From Chaenocephalus aceratus (lineage: Eukaryota; Chordata; Actinopteri; Perciformes; Channichthyidae), in contig CM043788.1 of the NCBI GenBank assembly GCA_023974075.1, positions 27,785,554-27,849,553 on the forward strand: a stretch of DNA of 64,000 bases. Direction: 5' to 3'. Of the stretch, positions 43,201 through 52,664 are shown piece after piece (position 1 is the stretch's first letter; every line of letters begins with the position of its first letter). Below the pieces are notes generated by a model. The model was not told the DNA's origin. It did no database searches and was given only the letters and a program-made list of their open reading frames with translations. The position numbers were made by a program, and so were the translations under genes.

Positions 43201-44471
43201 GCATCCTTACAGGCCCACTTGAACCTATTGCGTTTGATATTTTTCTTCCAGAAGCTCTTTCTAGTATTATAACAACAAAGGGAGTTGTGAAAGGGAGACC
43301 GTCTTTACATGATTACAGACACTGAATTACATCTATCATGTATATTCTCATCTATCCGTCTATGTCCCTCTCAGCTGTTTGCCCTGTTTTTTCAGAACAG
43401 GAAATAAGTTTCGTATTAGTGAGCAGTACTGTATGTATCTGCCTTGACAGTATACATTTAATAAGCTGTAATGGTTGCAGATATGATGAATGCATTTCAT
43501 TTCACTCAAGCTATTTTAATTTGGGTAGCATTGCAAGAAGAATTAAATGGTGCTGGTGTAAGTGACAGTATCAAGTGATGTGATATGGTATCCATTGGCA
43601 ACTGGAGCTATCCGCTTTGAAGTGGGTGGCTATAGTAACGAGGTGGAAAGAGATATAAAAAAAGTGTCACTTCAAAGAGTTATCATTGCTCGTACGCACA
43701 CATTGAAACTTTTCTCATTGCAACACGCTTACATACAAACACACCATCAAACCTAAGATAATACAATTGTTCTTCTATTTTCTCTTGAGCCCATTCTCTC
43801 TCACACACATGCACACAAGTACAGTAGTCCCCAGCTAAAGTACAAAAGAATATACCATGTAGCTTTGTTTTGGCAGCCTTTAAATGTACTGAATTCAAGG
43901 TGTTTAAAATGTGATATGTATAAGAATTGGAAAAAAAGCTTTCTTTACGGTTAGGCTTTTTGCCAAATAAGTAACAATGTGAAAAACCTTAATTAGAACG
44001 CTTGTCTGGTGGAATAAATACTGTTGGATTGGCACAGATAGTTTACAATTAAATAGGTTTCATAAGCACTGTGTGTGGACATTCTTTACAGAAGTAGATT
44101 CCATAAGTCTTCAGTGAAACGACTTACCAAGGTTAGCTAGCAAAATGATTATCACTTTATGAAAATATCAATGAATCCTTCAGAAATGACACAGACACAA
44201 TGTCTCTAACCTAACCCAATCTCAAACGGTCCAAGGTCACCCAATTGGCTGTCTCAACATTGTGGCTCTCTTGTCCCTTTTAGATAAGGATTGTCTTACG
44301 TCTGTTTATGTGCACAACCTCCTTTGAGCATGCACGTGTCCTCTGGTGGCCAATCAGAACACATCAAGTGGAGCAGCGTTCCCCCATCTGTGCCTATTGG
44401 TTTCATGTTAAAGCAGGGTGAGTGATCAATTAAGAACGCCAGATCATTGATTAGGAAGGGAAGCAAAACCG

Positions 44472-44472
<1 letters not shown>

Positions 44473-44505
<33 letters not shown>
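44473..44505 (+). repeat. (TG)n microsatellite
   Basis: A pure dinucleotide run of 33 bp. Confidence 0.95.
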
Positions 44506-44506
<1 letters not shown>

Positions 44507-45076
44507 ATGCTACATCACGTCTGCAAATAGTCATGTTACCTCTTCTGTTACTGCAGTTTTGTATCATATATGTAAGGTTCTATTTTGTGGCCGTTATTGA
44601 ATATGTTTATTTGTACTCATAATGTTACATACTTACTTAATGGACAGTTTTCAGTGGTAGTATCAGTCTAAGCTCTATTACATTCAGGGGTGCAATGCTT
44701 GGGGGAGAAACTGACACACATCGCTGGACTGTCCTCTCCAGGGGGGGAGGTTGGGTTTTAAACAAGTGTTAGGACTGTACTGACATGTCTTTCTTAAACA
44801 CTGACCTTAGACTCTCCATAGCTGTGGTAGATGAAAGTGCTGCTGGTCTAGGAGAACACTGGCATGAAGGGTAGAGCTGTGCAGGATCCTACAAGCAAGA
44901 AAATAAATTGAGGAATATGGCAGATTTAGTGTAAATTGTCAGAATTAGACTTTTTTTTCAAGTATTAAAAAATATCCGGCCAAATGCCTGAGAATATGTG
45001 GCTGTCCCAAAAATAAACCGAGTACTTTTTTGGACATACATTACTGTGTATGCATATGCATCACACCACCACCTGG

Positions 45077-45077
<1 letters not shown>

Positions 45078-45145
<68 letters not shown>
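45078..45145 (+). repeat. (TG)34 microsatellite
   Basis: A pure dinucleotide run of 68 bp, the longest in the window. Confidence 0.95.
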
Positions 45146-45146
<1 letters not shown>

Positions 45147-46158
45147 CACTTGTGTAGTGCCATTCTTCTGAGCAACACATATGCCAGTGTGTTCAGTCCA
45201 GTGGCCAGAGTGGCAGCTCCGGAGTTTGGGCTGAGCAGCGGGCATCGTGCCCTTCATGGTCATGACAGATGGAGCCAGTAGACATGCAAGGCTATTACAG
45301 AGGACAGGGAGGGAGGGATGGGGAGAATAGAGCAAGTTGAAAATGAGATGGGGAAAGGGGAAAACCAGAGTAGGAGAGAAAGAGGAAAAGTGGGAAAAGA
45401 CTGTGATTGAAAAGAGGAGAAAAAGATTGAGACTAAGAGTGAAGGCAAATTAGTGCAGAATAGAGAGGTAGATGAAGAGCCTAAGAAAGGGACAAGAAGC
45501 TGAAAAATCAGCTAGACAAGAAACAAGGGATGAAGAAATAATGAGAGGGGAAATGGTAAAGCAAAAAAGCAGGAGTCAGTAAGGAGTGAGAAAGCTGCGG
45601 AACAAAAGGGGATTTAAAATGTGTTTTTCAGAAAAGACCCACTGGGGCTCGGCCTCATGAGATGAATGGTGTATTGGCTAGTTTAATCCTGGATATTCAC
45701 ACGCACGTGTTTGTAGCAATAACCACCTCTGTTTTGAGGCTGCAGAAGTGCTTTGCCTCCAGTCTGCCTCCCACTGCCAAGCAAATGGAACGACTTAGAA
45801 ATAATGACTTTCTGCTTAGTCTAATAAGCAAAAAAGGAATGCAAATGGAGGCCTCAAATGTGAGCCTCAAGTCAAGGACACACACAGACAGACATGCTGG
45901 CCAATAAATCTGTATCTAAGAGCCTCCAGACCAATCAAATTATATTACGAACAATAGCCAGTTGGGCCCATTACCAAGATGGCATATTGTTATTATGGTT
46001 GCCTATTAAGAACCTACTGGAAAAATTGCAAACTCCTAATTAAATAGTAGCAGTGCAACAATAAATGCTGAATGAACTTTTGATCCAGTTTTAAGCCACA
46101 GCTATGATGCACTTTTTAGATCTTTGTGGGTGTTTAACTTTACATTTCAAGTTGATCA

Positions 46159-46335
46159 AGTTCTCATTCATAACACTCCGTTCGATGTCTCACTATGGGA
46201 TGCGCCTCATCGCGGAGCAAACAGAAGCATCAATCTCATTACGCCAATCCTGATTGGCCGGTGATTCTTGACGTCAACGTCAGGGGAAATCACCCCCTAT
46301 AAGTAACCTGTGCCACGACACATGCGTCATTCAAA
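46159..46335 (+). repeat. DIRS copy C left terminal inverted repeat
   Basis: The outer 43 bases pair with the internal complementary region (51264-51304) and the remainder pairs with the right end (51404-51537). A CRE-like palindrome TTGACGTCAACGTCA occurs at about 46268-46282 and is also present in the right repeat. Confidence 0.85.
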
Positions 46336-46515
46336 CACCTCTTCTCGCTTCAGAGCACATCTCGAACGGTAGCCGGGCTAGCTTAACAGTCCACAGACTG
46401 AACCCAAAGCTAATTTTCGGTCGACGGGCGTTAGCCGGCTACCCGATTCTCTCACAGAAGAGGATTATAGTCAACCTCGCCGTTCTTCCTCTGGAGTAAG
46501 GTAAGGTTTTGACTT

Positions 46516-46545
46516 CAAGTTAGCAACACACCAGTTGCTAACTTG
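46516..46545 (+). promoter_or_regulatory. Leader hairpin in DIRS copy C
   Basis: A perfect 12-bp inverted repeat (CAAGTTAGCAAC and GTTGCTAACTTG, 6-base loop) lies in the leader about 200 bases before the gag start. In copy B the first arm has changed (GTTAGCCACTGG), so the stem is weaker. It may affect translation or packaging, but the function is unknown. Confidence 0.4.
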
Positions 46546-46653
46546 TGTTTTTTTCCCTCACTACCGACACCACGGTAGCGAGGACACTTTTTTCTTTTCT
46601 CTTCCACGGAGGAGAAAAGGATTACAGGAATATTACCATACCAGGTAATATCC

Positions 46654-48402
46654 TTGAGAGAAAAAGACCCACGATGTCCTTTTTTCCCCCGGATTAAAGA
46701 CAGATCGGTAAACATTTTTTTCTCGAACGTACCTGTCATGAGCGGACCCTCTCCACGCCTCACGGCGAATGAGATGGATGCCTCTCCCCCTCACACCAGA
46801 GGAGTCAGGAACTCGGAGGCTCGGCGGTGCGGTTGCGGGTTGAAAGTGTCAGGCACAGACTCACACCAGATCTGTTCGTCCTGCCTCGGGCTGGAACACG
46901 CCCAGGAGGCCATCGACAACCCCGGCTCGTGCGGACATTGTGCCCGCCTCACCGTGAAGAGCCTCCACCGAAGGTTAGCGCAACAAGTTAACCTGTCGGG
47001 ACGGGACCCCCTCATGTCCACTGATCCGCCGACCGGCAATCAAGACACGGGGACGTCTGCCGCAGAGATGGAGCCCCTCACTGCGGTCTGGGGCTCACCG
47101 ACAGCGGCACCCGCAGAACCGGAATCCCGCGCTATATCAGGCCGAGATCCGGTGGCGGCAAGAAACGCGGGAACGGGGCCCCACGCTATACCAAGCTGGG
47201 GCTCCCGACTGGACCTCACCACGGTTTCACCCACGGAAGATGTCCTGGAGTTAGATTGCATGGAGGACGAAGAGTACACCTCTGAGTTCCTCCTGTCTGA
47301 CTCGGATGAGCAGGAAGACGACATCTTCATGTCATCGACTCAGGCTGCAAAGCCGGGAGCGATGGCTGCTCCCCCGGGCGACAGCACACCAGCTTCGCCC
47401 TGTCTCAGTATGGACCTACAAGCCGTGTGTCAGCGCGCTGCGGCCAAACTAGACATCCCATGGCCCGAAGTGGCCAAGGAGACCTCCAGGTCCCGTTACG
47501 AGGGAAAACTTTTTTCCCAAACAACGAGGGCAAAGAGGCAACTCCTCCCGGTCTTCCCGGAGATGTTGGATGAGGTGTCGGTCTCGTGGAGAGACCGGCC
47601 CTTTAGCAATAAGGCCCCAATCCAGGGTGCCCACTCCCTTGACTGTGACGGTATGGAGAGGCTTGGCCTGCTCCACATACCACCTATGGAACCGCTGGTG
47701 GCAGCCCACCTCCTACCGAGGATGGGCCAGCCGCCAAGCAGGAACCCCACGCTGCCAGCAAAAACGGACCGATTCCAGTCTACCATGACGGAACGGGCCT
47801 ACAGAGCCGCAGCATTGTCCGCCAGGGCTCTGAACGTTTCCTCGATGCTAACCGCATACCAAGCGGAGCTCTGTGAAGATATGTTGAGCAATCCTGGACC
47901 GGCCACTCTGGACGAGATAGCCGCGGTCACAGACATTTGTCTCCGTGTCCAACGCTGCGCCGTCCAGGCCACGGGCAAGGTAATGGGGATCATGGTGGTG
48001 CAGGAAAGAGCTAGATGGCTCAACCTCACCAACCCCCCAGACCGGGAAAAGGAAGATGTGCTTGACATGCCCATCGTTCCCGAGTGGATTTTCGGCTCCG
48101 CTCTCGCTTCCATGCAAAGGAAGTGCGAGTCGAAAAAGAAGGAAGACGAGGCTCTCCACCTTTGTCTCCCTCGAAGGGTCCAGCCGCGGCCTTTGCAACG
48201 GCGGCCCTTCGCCCACGCTGCACCGCACTCTGCTGGGTTCAAAGTACCAGGACAGCAGAGGGCGCAGCCCGCCCCGAGTCCCCAGCCCAGGCAGGAGACG
48301 AGGGTGAGTTGGTCTAGAAAATCTCCGGTTCCGGCTGTAGCCCAGGCACAGCCGACCCAGAATTTCGGCCAGCAGGCGAGGAAGAAGAAGCGAGTGGCCT
48401 GA
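46654..48402 (+). CDS. DIRS copy C gag-like protein
   Basis: This 582-codon ORF is uninterrupted. The likely start is Met-29 (46738; MSGPSPRLTANEMDAS), since the preceding residues match the leader. It shows a Cys/His cluster at about residues 55-105 (RRCGCGL, HQICSSCLGLEHAQ, SCGHCARL), an acidic region (DCMEDEEYTSEF, SDSDEQEDDIF), a conserved helical segment (ERAYRAAALSARALNVSSML) and WIFGSALASMQRKCESKKKE, which is characteristic of fish DIRS gag. The basic Pro/Gln-rich C-terminus ends ARKKKRVA. Its probable role is packaging of the element RNA. It ends 21 bases before the ORF2 Met. Copy B carries a frameshifted version of the same gene. Confidence 0.88.
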   Translation: MREKDPRCPFFPRIKDRSVNIFFSNVPVMSGPSPRLTANEMDASPPHTRGVRNSEARRCGCGLKVSGTDSHQICSSCLGLEHAQEAIDNPGSCGHCARLTVKSLHRRLAQQVNLSGRDPLMSTDPPTGNQDTGTSAAEMEPLTAVWGSPTAAPAEPESRAISGRDPVAARNAGTGPHAIPSWGSRLDLTTVSPTEDVLELDCMEDEEYTSEFLLSDSDEQEDDIFMSSTQAAKPGAMAAPPGDSTPASPCLSMDLQAVCQRAAAKLDIPWPEVAKETSRSRYEGKLFSQTTRAKRQLLPVFPEMLDEVSVSWRDRPFSNKAPIQGAHSLDCDGMERLGLLHIPPMEPLVAAHLLPRMGQPPSRNPTLPAKTDRFQSTMTERAYRAAALSARALNVSSMLTAYQAELCEDMLSNPGPATLDEIAAVTDICLRVQRCAVQATGKVMGIMVVQERARWLNLTNPPDREKEDVLDMPIVPEWIFGSALASMQRKCESKKKEDEALHLCLPRRVQPRPLQRRPFAHAAPHSAGFKVPGQQRAQPAPSPQPRQETRVSWSRKSPVPAVAQAQPTQNFGQQARKKKRVA

Positions 48403-48423
48403 CAGCCCCTCCTTCTCCCCTCC

Positions 48424-51204
48424 GTGACGGAGCTGGAAGTTCCTTCCCCGGCTCTAAATGTGTCCCCGCCGCCTCGGGAGATGCCTCAACGCCATCCTCA
48501 AGTCCGCACAAGACACATGTCACATCGTTATTGTCTGAATAAACCATTTTCCGCTGACGCATCCAGGCTCCGGCCAAGGGCGCAGCCCAAAAAAATGAAA
48601 AGAAAGACAATAAACAGTCCGTTAACCATAAATCCCCTTCTGAGAGCAGCTATGGCCTCTCTCAAAAGGCGGATAATAAACGGGTCTGTGAAGGCACCAC
48701 CGCCACGCGCATGCGCAGTGCCGGTTGGGGCTTTAAGGGCACTACCGCCACGTGCGTACGCAGTGCCGGCTAGAGCTGTAAAGAACGGCCCGTCAATCCT
48801 TCCCCTTTCAAGAGCAGCTACGGCATCTCTCAAAGGACGGATTATTGACGGGTCCGTGAAGCCACCGCCACACACATGCGCAGTGCCGGCCAGGGCTTTA
48901 AGGGCACCACCGGCACGCGCAGGCGCAGTGCCGACTGGAGCCGCGAGGGCACCACCGGCACACACATGCGCAGTACCGGCTGGAGCTGAAAAGGCACCTC
49001 CGTCAAGCACATGCGCAGTGCCGGTCGGAGCCATAAGAGTGACATCCCAGCTGGCTCTAAGGAGCATACAGCAGGAGATACTCACGATGTCTGCCTGGGC
49101 TTCTCAAAACAGTTATAATGTATCTGTTTTCACAAACCCAGTGAGAGTCAACCCACATTCTGGAGAGAAGAGTTCTCTCTCTCCCAGAAAGAAGGGTTTT
49201 ATCTATAAAGCCCACCGAGCGGAGTCAGATTACGGAGGAGAATGTCCTCGTAAAGCACCCGCTCAACATGGGCCTCATAATAAAACTAAACCCCGAACGC
49301 CACGGCTTACGGAGAGTTTTGGTGATTATGAAATGCGTAGTGGCACTACACCCGACTTTTCCAGTGTGGGACGCGCCTACGGGTGCAGTCCTTTCACGGA
49401 AGGTGGTCACCACGGACGCAGGTCAGACGGGCTGACAGGGGACTTACGAAGGTCGCCCGGTGAGAGGTCTCTAGAACAGAGACTTCCAGCGGGCACGCGT
49501 AAATTACCTGGAGCTTTTAGCGGTGTTCCCCACCCAAAAATGCTTCCTGCCTTCTCTCAGAGGACTTCATGTCCCCGTGAGGATAGACAACACGATATCG
49601 TGGATGAACCGCCAGGGGAGTTTGCGTTGTCTCCAGTCACACACACTGGCACACAAACTGATCCCTTGGAGCGGCAGACGTCTCCTCTCTCTGAGAACGA
49701 CACAAGTACCGGGTGTTATGCACCTAGGGACAGAATTACTGTCAAAAGGTGCACCACTCTATGCAGACTGGACTCCTCATCCAAGGATCGAGAGTCCGCT
49801 GTGGGTGCGTTACGGCGGAGCCGCGTTAAATCTGTTCGCAAGGGGAGAAAATGCTCAATGACAGCTGTTCTCTTTAATGCACGATTTAAACGCACCGTTA
49901 GGCGGGGACGCACTCGTACACGATTGACCTCCGGGTCCTCTGTACACGTTCCCACCCCTGGTTCTGTTCCCCTTAACTCCGGCCAGAGTGAAAGAGCAAC
50001 GCCACACACGTACTCTGATGTTTCCACCCTAGCCCGCAATATACGGGCTGGCGGGGATATATCAGCTGTTGTGCGGGCAGCCGTGGCAGCCCCCACCACG
50101 CAGGGACAGATTGTCTCAGGCGGAGAGGGCGATCCTTCACCCACGCCCAGAGCACGGGGCACTATGGACCTGACCCGTGAGTGGTACAATCTGAATACAG
50201 TGGGACTCCCTCAGAAGGTGATAAACACTATTCAGAGTGCGAGAGCTTCCTCCACCAGGTCTCTTTACGACTGTAAGTGGAGGGTGTTTGAGGAGTGGTG
50301 CCTTCAAGAAGGGCACATCTCTTTTCAATGTCCTGTCGGGGTGATTTTATCATTCCTACAGAATGCTTTTTCTACGATCAAGGTGTACCTGGCTGCTATT
50401 GCTGCATGCCATGTGGGCTTTGAGGGTAAGACGGCTAGCCAACATCCTTTGGTTTGCCGTTTTATGAAGGGAGCGCGCAGGCTCCTCCCTGTCTCCAGGT
50501 CGCTGGTGCCCTTATGGGACCTGGCAGTGGTTTTAAATGGGCTCAAAATGACCCCATTTGAACCCCTGGAAGGAGCTGACATGAAACATCTGTCACTCAA
50601 GACAGTGCTGTTACTGGCCCTGGCATCCGCTAAACGGGTCAGTGATATCCATGCACTGTCTGTACATCCCTCATGCACTCAGTTCGCCCCAGGGCAAATG
50701 AGAGTGTTGTTGAAACCCAACCCTGCCTTTACACCAAAGGTGGTTGGTTCGTGTACCCCGATTGACATTGAGGCATTTCCTCCGCAGCTGGTTTCCTCCG
50801 GGGAGCAGCAGCAGGATCTATTGTGTCCAGTCCGGGCTTTGCACACATATTTGGACAGATCAAAAGAGCTTCGTCTTAATGACCAACTCTTCGTGTCCTG
50901 GGCTAAACCTCATAAGGGTAAGCCTGTTACTAAGCAACGACTATCCCACTGGATCGTGGAGGCGATTGCTTTGGCCTATACGAGTCAGAAGCTGCAAGCA
51001 CCTTTGGGTCTGCGGGCTCACTCGACTCGGGGCCTGGCTACATCCTGGGCTTTGTTCAAGGGTGTTTCCATCCAGGATATCTGTGCGGCGGCAAGCTGGT
51101 CTTCGCCACTCACTTTTGTCTGCTTTTACAGGCTGGACGTCTCCGCTCCAAGCGTGGCCCGAGCAGTGCTGGGCACCTTGTTGAGTCGGGACTCCACCTG
51201 TTAA
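48424..51204 (+). CDS. DIRS copy C ORF2: frame-fused RT-region remnant plus tyrosine recombinase
   Basis: This continuous frame has 926 codons. Residues 1-220 are basic and repetitive (GC-rich VNTR, KAPPPRACAVPVGALRALPP type). Residues 221-480 cover the RT-tail/RNase H DNA in a non-coding frame. About residues 575-926 are a tyrosine recombinase: N-terminal TREWYNLNTVGLPQKVINTI, catalytic Arg in SAKRVSDIHA, H-x-x-R in AHSTRGLATSW and Tyr in CFYRLDVSAPSVARAVLG. All catalytic residues are present. Compared with copies A and B it has lost six residues net in the N-terminal domain (DLIDKHR replaced by N). The recombinase inserts the circular DNA. Whether the long N-terminal extension is translated is unknown; internal Mets such as that of MDLTREWYNL would give a normal-sized enzyme. 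Confidence 0.8.
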   Translation: MTELEVPSPALNVSPPPREMPQRHPQVRTRHMSHRYCLNKPFSADASRLRPRAQPKKMKRKTINSPLTINPLLRAAMASLKRRIINGSVKAPPPRACAVPVGALRALPPRAYAVPARAVKNGPSILPLSRAATASLKGRIIDGSVKPPPHTCAVPARALRAPPARAGAVPTGAARAPPAHTCAVPAGAEKAPPSSTCAVPVGAIRVTSQLALRSIQQEILTMSAWASQNSYNVSVFTNPVRVNPHSGEKSSLSPRKKGFIYKAHRAESDYGGECPRKAPAQHGPHNKTKPRTPRLTESFGDYEMRSGTTPDFSSVGRAYGCSPFTEGGHHGRRSDGLTGDLRRSPGERSLEQRLPAGTRKLPGAFSGVPHPKMLPAFSQRTSCPREDRQHDIVDEPPGEFALSPVTHTGTQTDPLERQTSPLSENDTSTGCYAPRDRITVKRCTTLCRLDSSSKDRESAVGALRRSRVKSVRKGRKCSMTAVLFNARFKRTVRRGRTRTRLTSGSSVHVPTPGSVPLNSGQSERATPHTYSDVSTLARNIRAGGDISAVVRAAVAAPTTQGQIVSGGEGDPSPTPRARGTMDLTREWYNLNTVGLPQKVINTIQSARASSTRSLYDCKWRVFEEWCLQEGHISFQCPVGVILSFLQNAFSTIKVYLAAIAACHVGFEGKTASQHPLVCRFMKGARRLLPVSRSLVPLWDLAVVLNGLKMTPFEPLEGADMKHLSLKTVLLLALASAKRVSDIHALSVHPSCTQFAPGQMRVLLKPNPAFTPKVVGSCTPIDIEAFPPQLVSSGEQQQDLLCPVRALHTYLDRSKELRLNDQLFVSWAKPHKGKPVTKQRLSHWIVEAIALAYTSQKLQAPLGLRAHSTRGLATSWALFKGVSIQDICAAASWSSPLTFVCFYRLDVSAPSVARAVLGTLLSRDSTC
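48690..49035 (+). repeat. GC-rich VNTR in DIRS copy C ORF2
   Basis: Units of about 45 bp (GGCACCACCGCCACGCGCAT followed by GCGCAGTGCCGG and a variable piece) repeat about seven times, with one longer unit containing a second copy of the flanking CTCTCAAAGGACGGATTATT segment. Copy B has about one unit fewer and copy A a single unit (about 270-300). Confidence 0.8.
49523..49861 (+). pseudogene. DIRS copy C RNase H remnant
   Basis: In a frame different from ORF2 this reads VRIDNTISWMNRQG, SHTLAHKLIPWS, QVPGVMHLGTELLSKG and PLYADWTPHPRI, the DIRS RNase H. Upstream in this frame the first RNase H strand (VVTTDA) is followed by two stop codons around 49430-49475, so the domain is no longer expressed as a unit. 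Confidence 0.65.
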
Positions 51205-51263
51205 ATTCTGGTTGATCGGTGATCTTCGAGATAAGCTCGTCTGGCAATACGGGAGCTACGATA

Positions 51264-51604
51264 TCCCATAGTGAGACATCGAACGGAGTGTTATGAATGA
51301 GAACTATAGGTTACTTACGTAACCCCATTGTCAGAGTAACATGAAATGAGATGTCTCACCAGACGGCCCTCCTTGCTATGGTGAAGCGAGAAGAGGTGCT
51401 TATTTTGAATGACGCATGCGTCGTGGCGCAGGCTACTTATAGGGGGTGATTTCCCCTGACGTTGACGTCAAGAATCACCGGCCAATCAGGATTGGCGTAA
51501 TGAGATTGATGCTTCTGTTTGCTCCGCGATGAGGCGCATCCCATAGTGAGACATCTCACTTCATGTTACTCTGAGTGCTGGGGTTACGTAAGTAACCTAT
51601 AGTT
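51264..51604 (+). repeat. DIRS copy C internal complementary region and right terminal repeat
   Basis: 51264-51304 pairs with the outer left end. 51303-51327 (ACTATAGGTTACTTACGTAA and five more bases) is the perfect reverse complement of 51579-51603. The next 28 bases (51332-51359) pair with 51546-51573 with one mismatch. The 300-bp end can therefore form a long hairpin with a TTACGTAA core in its stem. Confidence 0.85.
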
Positions 51605-51916
51605 TTTAGTTGCTTTGATCTTAACCTTTCAGGTAAACAAGCTGACTGGACCTATGCAGATACATTTCAGCTCCAGACCCAAAGGTCATGAATGATGAAC
51701 AATGAAACAATCCTATTCAAACAGCAACTGCACATTCCCATGATAGGCTAAAATTGTTTTATAATTGTTTTATCATTGTGTGATATTTTCATTGATGATG
51801 GAAGATATAATGGCAACAAAAGTGAACTCACTAGATGTCCTTAGATTATGTATTTTGCATCTAATCTGCATTATCAAAACTAATTCCATGATACAGTATC
51901 ACGAACAAACAAGGCC

Positions 51917-51980
<64 letters not shown>

Positions 51981-52657
51981 CTCTTACACTCTAACAACCA
52001 CATCGGGGGGACCTGGGATATCTCCACTTTTATTTTGCTGCCATTGTCTGCTCACTGGAAAACCCCCAAGCTTTCTTGCTTCTGTGGCCTCTGTCCTTTC
52101 TGTACAAATGTCACATGCACAACTTACTCCTCGTCCCTCACTGCTTCTAGCCAGATCAGTGTTTTTCTGCCATGACCTATTTACCCTCAATGCCTCTCCA
52201 CCCTACTGACTTCTCACCTATTCAGGGTGGAAAGCCACTGAACCCTGATGCCCAAAGCGTTGGCTGTCAACCAGCATCTCAGCTCGAATGTACGTAACAG
52301 TCAAAGCAATGGCCACCATATTTCAACCAGAAAGGATGTTATATAACAGAAGGTATTCATTGTAAAGCATAACATTCCGTTTTTATTAAAACATCTACAA
52401 CGATGGTGGTCCTATATATCTCTTTGTCCGGAGGGTCATTCAGTGTGTCTGACTTCTCCATGGCAGGGTTAATGAGCACCAGCTTTCAATGCCTTTCATG
52501 ACATTTTCCCTCAGATACAATCAATTACATTTCATGTTTACAAAGTCATATGTTGCGCTCTGGAGAACCTTTTTACCCCACGCTTTTCTGGCTACTGACC
52601 CTGAATATCCTATTAAAGAGAGTAATAGAACCAATAGGTGTTGAGCAAAAATGCATT
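51605..52657. other. Unassigned DNA with (CA)n
   Basis: No gene is supported. It contains a (CA)n microsatellite at 51925-51976. Confidence 0.45.
51925..51976 (+). repeat. (CA)26 microsatellite
   Basis: A pure dinucleotide run of 52 bp. Confidence 0.95.
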
Positions 52658-52664
52658 ATAGAAG

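Larger units (their letters stand above)
40768..46158. other. Unassigned DNA with microsatellites
   Basis: No gene is supported over 5.4 kb. It contains (TG)n at 44473-44505, a 68-bp (TG)n at 45078-45145 and a purine-rich tract at 45290-45600. The segment 45900-46070 is complex AT-rich sequence without repeats. Open frames here have neither family resemblance nor splice context. Confidence 0.45.
46159..51604 (+). mobile_element. DIRS-like tyrosine-recombinase retrotransposon, copy C (most complete)
   Basis: This full-length element of about 5.45 kb has, in order: left terminal repeat, leader with a hairpin, gag-like ORF (46654-48402), long ORF2 (48424-51204) with tyrosine recombinase at its C-terminus, internal complementary region and right terminal repeat. 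Positions 46161-46201 are the reverse complement of 51264-51304. Positions 46202-46335 are the reverse complement of 51404-51537. This split pairing of the left end with two separate right-hand segments is the DIRS signature. No target-site duplication is seen. Only about 1.1 kb separates the end of gag from the RNase H remnant, and no RT core motif is visible in it. Confidence 0.92.

Noticed and set aside
45290..45600. A long purine-rich tract as a possible coding or regulatory region.
   Set aside because: It is simple GA-rich sequence with no open-frame or motif support.
47040..47786. Open frames antisense to the DIRS gag, and the mirrored ones in copy B.
   Set aside because: These are shadow frames of GC-rich coding sequence; all have equivalents in both copies only because the gag is conserved.
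15295..51604. Copies B and C as the ends of one huge inverted duplication (they are in opposite orientation).
   Set aside because: Flanking sequences outside the elements are unrelated, and copy B lies within an LTR element; they are independent insertions.
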